Source: Planctomyces sp. SH-PL62
GTDB taxonomy: Bacteria; Planctomycetota; Planctomycetia; Planctomycetales; Planctomycetaceae
Length of the DNA stretch: 32,436 nucleotides
Direction: 5' to 3'
Assembly (NCBI GenBank): GCA_945905295.1
Contig: CAMDPX010000066.1
Coordinates: 1 to 32,436 of the forward strand
The notes under the pieces are model-generated. The model saw nothing but the letters and a program-made list of their open reading frames with translations, was not told where the DNA came from and did no database searches. The first letter of the stretch is position 1; every line of letters starts with the position of its first letter. Positions 24,376 through 32,436 of this stretch are shown in pieces. The position numbers were made by a program, and so were the translations under genes.

Positions 24376-26436
24376 ATGACATCGGAACGGGCAGTCGGGA
24401 TTGATCTGGGGACGACGTTTTCCGCCGTCGCCTTTTTGGATGACGATGGCCGGCCGGTGACGGTGCGAAATGCCGAAGGGGACTTGATCACTCCCAGCGT
24501 CGTGTTTCTCGACAAGAGCGGCTGCATCGTCGGCAAGGAAGCCGTGAACGCCGCCGAGTTTGAGCCGCAACGCGTCGCTCGGTTTATGAAACGGGATATG
24601 GGCGAGTCCGTCTTCAGCAAGACATTGCGGGGCGAGCAACTCCCTCCCGAAGTGTTGCAGGCGGTCGTGCTGCGAAAGCTGCGGATGGATGCGGAGCTGC
24701 AACTCGGTCCGATTCGCAAAGCGGTCATCACCGTGCCGGCGTTCTTCAACGAGCCGTGCCGCAAGGCCACGATGGATGCGGGCCGGCTGGCGGGGATCGA
24801 CGTGCTGGACATCATCAACGAGCCGACTGCCGCCGCGATCTGTTACGGAATTCAACAAGGCTTCATCAATCGCGAGGGAGCCGCCGCACAGCGTGAAGTC
24901 GTGTTGATCTACGATTTGGGAGGCGGCACGTTCGACGTCACTCTCATGGAGATCAATGGCACCAAGTATCGCGCGCTCGCCACCGGCGGCGACGTGTACC
25001 TCGGTGGAGCCGATTGGGATCAGCGATTAGTGGATTATCTCGCCGAGGAATTCCAAAAGCAGTGTGGCAGCGATCCGCGAAAAGATCCCGCCAGCGCCGA
25101 GGCGCTTTTGCAGCGAGCGATTGAAACGAAACACGCGCTGTCGGCGCGCGAAGAGATGTCCGTGTTCGTCAGCATGAATAGCCAGCGAGCGCGAATCTCA
25201 GTCACACGCGCGAAGTTCGAGGAACTGTCCGCCGACTTGCTCGACCGCACGTTGCTGACCGTTCGCAAAGTGATCCGCGATGCCGAGGCCGCCCTCGCTC
25301 GCAACGACACAAAAACGGAAGCGATCGATCTCAACGTGACGCGACTGCTGTTGGTCGGTGGTTCCACCCGCATGCCGGCCGTCATCCGGATGCTCGAGAA
25401 AGAGTGCGAACTCGTCCCCGATCGTTCGTTGTCGCCGGATGAAGCGGTCGCGCACGGAGCGGCGGTGTATGCCGGCCTGCTGCTGAAGCAAGGGGCGGTG
25501 CGGCTCAAGGGGATCTCACTGACCAACGTCAGCTCACACGACTTGGGTGTGCTGGGGGTCGAAAAAGAGACGGGCCGTCCGCGCCGCAGCCGGATGATTC
25601 GAGCCAACACGCCGCTGCCGATCGCGGTCACGAAGACCTTTCCGCTCAGTCGCGACGGACAGTCCAGCGTGCGCATCGACGTCATCGAAGGAGGAGACGA
25701 TACCGGCAATAACTCAACCCCCATCGGCCGCTGCACGGTGCAGGGCTTGCCGACTGGCCTGCCGGCTCAGACGCCGGTCGCCGTCACGTTTAAGTACGCC
25801 CGCAATGGCCGGCTGACGGTGAAAGCCAATCTGCCGACCATCGGCCGCGACGCGAACCTCGTCATCGACCGCGCCGCTGGCTTGAACGATGCCGACTTTG
25901 ATCGCTGGCAACTTCGCTTGAATGAAGGACTGACGGATGCCTCCGTTCCACAAGCAGCCGCTCCGGTTGCTGTCGCCGTTCCCGCAGTTCCACCAGCCGA
26001 CGTTCCCATCGTTACGCCGGTCGTCGCTGCACCGAAGGCCGCTGCACCGATTGCTGCTGCACCGATTGCTGCTGTCGCGATTCCGGCGGCAATCGTGGCG
26101 ACCGCACCACCTGAGCCCGAACCACCACCGTTCACGTTTGCCGTGGCGGAGCCGTCCGACAACCCGTCCGACAATCCGTTTGACTTTCTCTCCGTCACCA
26201 ACGAGCCCGCTCCGGCTCCCATTCCCGCACCGGCCCCAGTCCCAGTCCCAGTCTCTACTCCCATTTCCTCTGAAACGGTCGTTGAATTGTCGGCTGCGGA
26301 TGAATCCGAGGAGACGACCGAGGTCGCTGCTACGGACGACGATCCCTTCCTCTCGATCGAACCGGACACGGACGAGTCGTCCGCGGTCGACGATGAGGAC
26401 GACCTGAGCGCCGGCTTTGAAAAGTTGTTTGGCTGA
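24376..26436 (+). CDS. Hsp70 family chaperone-like protein with Pro/Ala-rich acidic tail
   Basis: A 686-residue Hsp70-type protein. The ATPase domain is intact: GIDLGTTFSAVAF at residue 8, VPAFFNEPCRKATMDAGRLA, INEPTAAAICYG, YDLGGGTFDVTLME from Tyr179 and LLLVGGSTRMPAV near 325. A substrate-binding-like beta region follows (VSSHDLGVLGVE to about residue 515), but the usual helical lid is replaced by a Pro/Ala/Val-rich stretch (PIAAAPIAAVAIPAAI), a second Pro-rich stretch (PAPIPAPAPVPVPV) and an acidic end. It is therefore not a standard DnaK. The next gene, 40 bases on, encodes a J-like membrane protein with a similar low-complexity linker, so they probably work together. No strong ribosome site precedes the ATG. 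Confidence 0.9.
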   Translation: MTSERAVGIDLGTTFSAVAFLDDDGRPVTVRNAEGDLITPSVVFLDKSGCIVGKEAVNAAEFEPQRVARFMKRDMGESVFSKTLRGEQLPPEVLQAVVLRKLRMDAELQLGPIRKAVITVPAFFNEPCRKATMDAGRLAGIDVLDIINEPTAAAICYGIQQGFINREGAAAQREVVLIYDLGGGTFDVTLMEINGTKYRALATGGDVYLGGADWDQRLVDYLAEEFQKQCGSDPRKDPASAEALLQRAIETKHALSAREEMSVFVSMNSQRARISVTRAKFEELSADLLDRTLLTVRKVIRDAEAALARNDTKTEAIDLNVTRLLLVGGSTRMPAVIRMLEKECELVPDRSLSPDEAVAHGAAVYAGLLLKQGAVRLKGISLTNVSSHDLGVLGVEKETGRPRRSRMIRANTPLPIAVTKTFPLSRDGQSSVRIDVIEGGDDTGNNSTPIGRCTVQGLPTGLPAQTPVAVTFKYARNGRLTVKANLPTIGRDANLVIDRAAGLNDADFDRWQLRLNEGLTDASVPQAAAPVAVAVPAVPPADVPIVTPVVAAPKAAAPIAAAPIAAVAIPAAIVATAPPEPEPPPFTFAVAEPSDNPSDNPFDFLSVTNEPAPAPIPAPAPVPVPVSTPISSETVVELSAADESEETTEVAATDDDPFLSIEPDTDESSAVDDEDDLSAGFEKLFG

Positions 26437-26476
26437 CACGAACAGTGATTCCATCGAACATCCTTCCGAGAAATCC

Positions 26477-27892
26477 ATGAGCTCCGACTTTGATCCCTAC
26501 TATCTTTGGCTCGGCATTCCACCGCAGGAGCAGCCGCCGAATCACTATCGCCTGCTGGGGATCGCGGCGTTCGAGTCGAATGCGTCCGTGATCGACTCGG
26601 CGGCGAGTCGGCAATCGACGTACTTGCACTCGGTGGCTGCGGGACCGCAGAGGCAGGCGTCTCAGAAACTGCTCACCGAGATCGCGGGTGCGCGGAGAAC
26701 GCTGCTCAATGCCGAGTCCAAACAGGTCTACGATGCGGAGTTGAAAACTCGAATCGAATCGGCGGCACCCAAGCCGGTGGCTCTTCCCGTCGCGCGGCCG
26801 GTCGGCGTTCCAGTGGCTGTCCCGATCGCCGCTGCGGTTGCGGTTCCTGTTGCGGCACCGATCACGGCACCGATTGCTTCACCGATTGCGTCACCGGTGG
26901 CTGCTCCTGTCGCTGCCCCGGTTGTTGCGCCTGTCGCTGCACCAGTGGCTGTGCCTGTTGCCGTTCCCGTTGCCACACCGATCGCTGCTATCGTTGCGGC
27001 TCCTGTGGTGGCTCCCATCGCCGATCCATTCGCTCTGATTGCAGCGCCCGCCGAAGTCGAACCGTTGGCGAATTTGTTCGGCGACTTCCAAGAAGAAGCG
27101 AGCCACGAAGTCGAACCGCCGTCTCCTCCCGTTCCGATAATTTCGCCAAGTCCGACATCACCACCGGCTGACAGTCCCGCGGTTCGCCCTCCCTCCAAAC
27201 GCCTGATTTGGATGATCGGCGGAGGCGTGGGTTTGTTGGTCTTGATCCTGGGGTTCGTATTTTGGCCAAAAGGCAAACACGACGAAGCGCCCGCCAGTTC
27301 GCAGAAGAATTCGACTGCCAAGAAAACGAAATCGTCGACGACGCCCAAGGCCAAGCCTTCGCAGACTTCGAACATCGAACCGGTCGCGGTCGCGGCGGCG
27401 GCGGGCAATGCACCCAGACTCATCCGTTTCATTCGCATCGAATTGCCCCGCAAAGGAGTGCTGTCGCTGGCCGAGGTTGAAGCGCTGCACCCCGACGGCC
27501 GCAACGTCGCGTCCTATGGGACCGCCGAGCAATCGACGACGGAAGGACGCGGCGCGGCGCTCGCCATCGACGGCAAGACGTCTGGCAAGTTCGGCGACAA
27601 TACTCAATCGCTCACCAAAGACTCCGACAATCCGTGGTGGCAGCTTGATCTGGGTGGAGCCTATCCGCTCGAAAAAATCGTGATCCACAATTGCGCGGAC
27701 CCCGGTATGAGCGAGCGATTGGCGGGCTACACACTGCTCCTGTTGGACAACTACCGACGTCCGCTGGCGGAGATGAGAGATCAACCCGCACCCAACCCGC
27801 GATCGGAGTTTGTCGTCAGCAAACTGCCCTCACCTGCCCCGGCTTCCGCGACGCCCGGACCAGCGAAAGCGAAGCCGCGCAAGACGAAGTAG
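26477..27892 (+). CDS. Membrane-anchored J-domain-like protein with discoidin-type C-terminus
   Basis: A 471-residue protein. Residues about 7-95 (YYLWLGIPPQEQPPNHYRLLGI, QKLLTEIAGARRTLLNAESKQVYD) look like a J-type helical domain, but the HPD motif that stimulates Hsp70 ATPase is absent. Then come about 90 residues of Ala/Val/Pro repeats (units such as APVAAPVVAPVAAP), an acidic stretch, one membrane helix (MIGGGVGLLVLILGFVFW, about 242-264) and an outer domain (about 314-455) resembling F5/8 type C carbohydrate-binding modules (AIDGKTSGKFGDN, NPWWQLDLGGAYPLEKIVIHN). The protein would link a cytoplasmic Hsp70 partner to something outside the membrane. I chose ATG 26477, where the family-like DPYYLWLGIPP begins. 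Confidence 0.8.
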   Translation: MSSDFDPYYLWLGIPPQEQPPNHYRLLGIAAFESNASVIDSAASRQSTYLHSVAAGPQRQASQKLLTEIAGARRTLLNAESKQVYDAELKTRIESAAPKPVALPVARPVGVPVAVPIAAAVAVPVAAPITAPIASPIASPVAAPVAAPVVAPVAAPVAVPVAVPVATPIAAIVAAPVVAPIADPFALIAAPAEVEPLANLFGDFQEEASHEVEPPSPPVPIISPSPTSPPADSPAVRPPSKRLIWMIGGGVGLLVLILGFVFWPKGKHDEAPASSQKNSTAKKTKSSTTPKAKPSQTSNIEPVAVAAAAGNAPRLIRFIRIELPRKGVLSLAEVEALHPDGRNVASYGTAEQSTTEGRGAALAIDGKTSGKFGDNTQSLTKDSDNPWWQLDLGGAYPLEKIVIHNCADPGMSERLAGYTLLLLDNYRRPLAEMRDQPAPNPRSEFVVSKLPSPAPASATPGPAKAKPRKTK

Positions 27893-28029
27893 TCCACGCG
27901 GCCGAGACATTGGCGACAGGAGATGTCGTCAACGGATTGTGGCCGGCCGAATGCAGTGAGCCGCGAACGACAGTTCGGTGGTTGAGGTTCTCGCCAATCA
28001 ATCGGTGACTTGGCTAATATCCGCCCCCT

Positions 28030-28093
28030 CGTAGCCTGACTCTCCGAGTCGGGAGCAAACAATTCTGTCCCCGACTCGGAGAGTCAGGCTACG
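28030..28093. repeat. GTAG-hairpin/hairpin-CTAC element in the metG leader
   Basis: Arms 28030-28053 and 28070-28093 are perfect 24-base inverted repeats. Each arm folds on its own (GACTC-TCC-GAGTC and mirror) beside GTAG at 28031 or CTAC at 28089. It ends 6 bases before the GGAG ribosome site of metG, so it would sit in the 5' leader RNA and may affect translation, or act as a terminator or attenuator. Confidence 0.92.
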
Positions 28094-28108
28094 TTTCCCG
28101 GAGACTCC

Positions 28109-30271
<2,163 letters not shown>

Positions 30272-30278
30272 TCGACCG

Positions 30279-30590
30279 TTCGGCGAAATCGAAATCGCCG
30301 GCCGCAAGGCTGTCGGCGTGAATGTGACCCGTGAGGGACGTCGCCCCATCAATCTCTTCTTTGACAAAGAGACGTTTCACTTGGTGAGGACCGAAACCCG
30401 CGTCAAAGATGAGACGACCAGTCAGGAAGTGACCGAAGAGTCAACGTTTAGCGAATACAAACTGATTTAGGGTGCGCAGCAGCCGTTGAAGATCACCATC
30501 AAACGCAACGACAAACCGCACGCCGACGTTGAGGTCACAGAATTCAAATATGTGGAGAAGCTCGAAGACAGCGTGTTTGCAAAGCCCTGA
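30279..30590 (+). pseudogene. Remnant of a planctomycete exported-protein gene, 5' part missing
   Basis: Right after metG, one frame reads FGEIEIAGRKAVGVNVTREG, INLFFDKETFHLVRTETRV and EESTFSEYKLI, meets TAG at 30468-30470, then continues in the same frame as GAQQPLKITIKRND, DVEVTEFKYVEKLEDSVFAKP and TGA. This is the C-terminal beta-sheet of a family often seen in planctomycetes (FDKETGLLVK ... FSEFK ... MKI-x-I-x-R ... F-A-K-P pattern, related to outer-membrane lipoprotein-carrier-like proteins). There is no start codon in place and the N-terminal half is absent, so the gene is dead: truncated and interrupted by a stop. Confidence 0.7.
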
Positions 30591-30938
30591 CGCCGCCGCA
30601 GATCATGTTGGACCGGCTCGATGCGACCTGGTCCGCCGCGATGGCGTCGAGCCATTCGCTCGGGGCTGGGCCTTGGTCACGCGAGAGGTCTGCCAATTCT
30701 GAAGTGAAGTCGTCACGTGAATTCACCAGATCACCCTCAACCGGCGAATTGCCATCCAGGACGACAGAGCCGAATTCCTGATCGGTTTCTCCAGTCACGC
30801 CTGATGTCGAGATGAAAAAAAGACACCGCGGGCGGAGGCGAGACAGGAATGTTCCTGCTCGTCTCCACCAGCGGTGCTGGGCCCGGTCAAGGAGTGCATT
30901 GACCGGACGTTGCTCCATCTCTGTCGCCGCACTCGCCA

Positions 30939-31037
30939 CAGCCTGTTGAAAAACGTGGGGCACGTTTCCAACGTGCCCAATTTCTTCGGAGAATGAAGCA
31001 CGATGAAATCGTGCTCCACGACTTTTTCAACAGGCTG
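30939..31037. repeat. 99-bp element with CAGCCTGTTGAAAAA termini
   Basis: Perfect 15-base terminal inverted repeats (30939-30953 and 31023-31037) enclose two further hairpins: GGGCACGTT/AACGTGCCC and AGCACGAT/ATCGTGCT. Size and layout suggest a non-autonomous mobile element. No coding sequence is inside. Confidence 0.85.
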
Positions 31038-31054
31038 GCCAGAGTGCGGGTCGC

Positions 31055-31078
31055 CCGCGTTCTGGTGAACGCGGCTAC
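31055..31078 (-). repeat. Single GTAG-hairpin unit
   Basis: Read on the minus strand: GTAG, then a perfect 8-bp hairpin with a 4-base loop (CCGCGTTC-ACCA-GAACGCGG). It has the same plan as half of the paired GTAG elements, but no inverted partner is seen. It lies 15 bases from the stop codon of the C26-type gene. Confidence 0.8.
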
Positions 31079-31092
31079 GACAAGAGCGGTGA

Positions 31093-31917
31093 TTACGCCG
31101 CAGCGACGGCCTTGCGAGACACCTTCTGTGTGAAGGGAATGGTCATCGGCGCGGTATCCGCTCCGGTTCCGGCCAGACGGTCCACGCAGGCTTCGAGGAA
31201 GATTTCAAAGGCCTGCATGTCGAGCGCGGCGGCGGTGTCGCTTTCGGGATGCCATTGCACGCCGACGCAGAACCAATCGTCATCGACGGACTCAAAGGCT
31301 TCGATGACTCCGTCCGGCGCGGTGGCGCTGGCCTTGAACACCGGGGCGAGCTGATCGACACACATGTGGTGGTCGCTGTTCACTCGGATTTCGCCGGGGC
31401 CGTACATGACGTCCATGCGCGTACCGGGGACGATGTTGATGATGTGCCGCAACGTCCGCTCGACATGGTCGCGGTGCTGAATTGCTTTCGGGAAGTCTTC
31501 GGGAATGTGTTGGAACAACGTGCCGCCACAGACGACGTTGACGGTCTGCATTCCCGCACCGATCGCCAGAATTGGGAGCCGCATTTCGACCGCCATCTTT
31601 GCGAGACGACGATCAAAATCTTCGCGGCGAGTTGCCATCGGCTTCGTCGCCGGATGCTTGTCGAAGCCCAGTCGCCGCGGATCGAGGTCGAGCGAACAGC
31701 CTCCGAGCACCACGCCATCGCACTTTTCCAGCAACGCTCGCAAATCTTCGTCTTCGGCCAGCGGCGGCAGGATCATCGGGATGCCTCCCGGCGACTTGGC
31801 GGTTTTTCCGCCGCTGATTTGGTCGTAGTAACCGCTGGTGATCCAGGTCAGAGCAATGTGCTCGGCGGAGGCGGCGCGGAAATCAGCGTTGAGGGCGATA
31901 ATCGGCTTCGAGTTCAT
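31093..31917 (-). CDS. Gamma-glutamyl-GABA hydrolase-like (peptidase C26) protein lacking the catalytic cysteine
   Basis: A 274-residue protein with the class I glutamine amidotransferase fold of the PuuD/peptidase C26 family, whose active members hydrolyse gamma-glutamyl bonds. Family landmarks are present: GGCSLDLDPRRLG, REDFDRRLAKMAVEMRLPILAIG, VCGGTLFQHIPEDFP, SDHHMCVDQLAP and GVQWHPE with His223 and Glu225. However, the nucleophile elbow, usually G-I-C-R-G-M-Q, reads A-I-G-A-G-M-Q: the cysteine is Gly120 (codon GGT, one base from TGT). Hydrolase activity by the usual mechanism is therefore unlikely; a binding or regulatory role, or another chemistry, is possible. The start ATG at 31917 has GGAAGGGA 7 nt upstream. 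The gene stands alone. Confidence 0.87.
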   Translation of the reverse strand: MNSKPIIALNADFRAASAEHIALTWITSGYYDQISGGKTAKSPGGIPMILPPLAEDEDLRALLEKCDGVVLGGCSLDLDPRRLGFDKHPATKPMATRREDFDRRLAKMAVEMRLPILAIGAGMQTVNVVCGGTLFQHIPEDFPKAIQHRDHVERTLRHIINIVPGTRMDVMYGPGEIRVNSDHHMCVDQLAPVFKASATAPDGVIEAFESVDDDWFCVGVQWHPESDTAAALDMQAFEIFLEACVDRLAGTGADTAPMTIPFTQKVSRKAVAAA

Positions 31918-32436
31918 GCGGGAGTCCCTTCCAATGTTCAGCACTTCCTGTGCTGAGTTCCTGGCGAAAAGAAACGGAAACCGACTCGCGCCACCGAGTC
32001 GGCTCATGGCTCAAGCTCGGTCAGAAGATGGACTTGATTCGTAGTTCCGGCCGCAGCCGGTGCGGACCGCCTGAAGGCGGAGCTACGAACTGAAGGAGCC
32101 GCTGGGTTCGCGAAGCCGACACTGTCCTGTCAGCCAACCAGCTCAAATTGAGCGTCGCGTCCATGCGAATTCTCCGAGACCAATCCTTTGGTTCGAGCCT
32201 GCTCGCGACCAACCAGCCGCGACGGTCAGGTGCTCGCTCAAGGTTGTCTGCGATTTCAAATTGAGAATCTCAAATTCTGAAAGCGTCAGTGGCTCGCATC
32301 CATGAGCCGTCTTGAACAAAGCGGGCGGATCGTAGGAAGTGGTCAAGACCTGTCAACCAGATCGCAGATTTTGTTGCCGGAGCACGACGCGACCACTGTT
32401 GGTAGTGGTCAGGCCACACCAGCACGACGCGCGAGC
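31918..32436. other. Right-end intergenic region, no gene supported
   Basis: About 520 bases upstream of the C26-type gene. It holds a 7-bp hairpin CCGACTC/GAGTCGG at 31981-32002, a GTAG-type element at 32041-32086, an AT-rich GATTTCAAATTGAGAATCTC-type tract at 32252-32281, a GACCACT/AGTGGTC hairpin at 32391-32410, and two direct copies of AGCACGACGCG (32381 and 32421). The short open frames here look like chance. Confidence 0.6.
32041..32086. repeat. GTAG-hairpin/hairpin-CTAC element
   Basis: GTAG at 32041 is followed by a CCGGC-CGCA-GCCGG hairpin, a short spacer, a CCGCCT-GA-AGGCGG hairpin and CTAC at 32083-32086. The outer ends pair over 9 of 11 positions. It lies upstream of the C26-type gene. 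Confidence 0.82.

Larger units (their letters stand above)
30591..31092. other. Intergenic region rich in hairpins, no gene supported
   Basis: About 500 bases between the metG-side remnant and the C26-type gene. I see a CAGGAA-TG-TTCCTG hairpin at 30844-30857, an 8-bp inverted repeat CCGGTCAA/TTGACCGG at 30883-30906, the 99-base element at 30939-31037 and a hairpin-CTAC unit at 31055-31078. The open frame on the minus strand through 30600-30800 has no recognisable similarity. Confidence 0.6.

Noticed and set aside
26820-27020. Ala/Val/Pro-coding tandem repeats as a CRISPR-like or minisatellite array
   Set aside because: Units are short, imperfect and fully coding in the J-like protein, without spacers; they look like a low-complexity protein linker.
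30544-30963. 139-codon minus-strand open frame after the metG-side remnant
   Set aside because: It overlaps the remnant and intergenic hairpins, has no clear ribosome site, and I recognise no similarity. It could be a decayed gene, but nothing supports that.

Overview
The window looks like a chromosomal segment of a planctomycete. Four kinds of gene point there: the DUF1501 and PSCyt1/DUF1549/DUF1553 (cytochrome-like PSD1) families, a Ser/Thr kinase with C-terminal WD40 repeats overlapping a sigma factor, a very large LEDRRLLSA (LEPR-XLL type) surface protein, and a TIGR03009-like protein. DNA is GC-rich, intergenic gaps are long, and few genes have a strong Shine-Dalgarno. I see no tRNA, rRNA, CRISPR array, prophage or transposase.

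Layout. Bases 90-3477 (+): a Tat-exported DUF1501 protein, a ParD/ParE-type toxin-antitoxin pair whose toxin is cut short by a stop codon, and a DegT/DnrJ-type PLP aminotransferase. 3601-7714 (-): a TadG-like VWA protein and a GAF-like/HlyD membrane-fusion protein. 8205-12320 (+): a TIGR03009-like exported protein with a PASTA domain, a beta-CASP metallo-beta-lactamase nuclease, and an extended adenylate-kinase-like protein. 12502-15474 (-): a 990-aa PSD1 cytochrome-like protein. 15607-24215 (+): a Ser/Thr kinase-WD40 receptor overlapping an ECF-type sigma factor (also apparently cut by a stop codon), then an 1838-aa beta-helix/Calx-beta surface protein. 24376-30271 (+): an Hsp70-like protein with a membrane-anchored J-like partner, then methionyl-tRNA synthetase, with a broken gene remnant behind it. 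31093-31917 (-): a class I glutamine-amidotransferase-like (peptidase C26) protein that lacks the nucleophile cysteine.

The most striking feature is not a gene. The window is full of palindromic elements. Five have the form GTAG-hairpin-spacer-hairpin-CTAC, and a sixth is a single hairpin-CTAC unit. This is the layout of REP/BIME elements moved by RAYT (TnpA-REP) transposases. The hairpin sequences differ between elements while the GTAG/CTAC ends are constant. Three lie inside the 1838-aa gene, all start at a codon boundary, and all are translated. Another palindrome and AT-rich short-repeat tracts are translated inside the PSD1 gene and inside the catalytic half of methionyl-tRNA synthetase. 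The genome seems to tolerate, and perhaps select, frame-neutral repeat insertions in surface loops of its proteins.

A second theme is decay: ParE, the sigma factor and the remnant after metG each have an in-frame stop followed by recognisable continuation. All functional statements come from reading motifs by eye; no database search was run.
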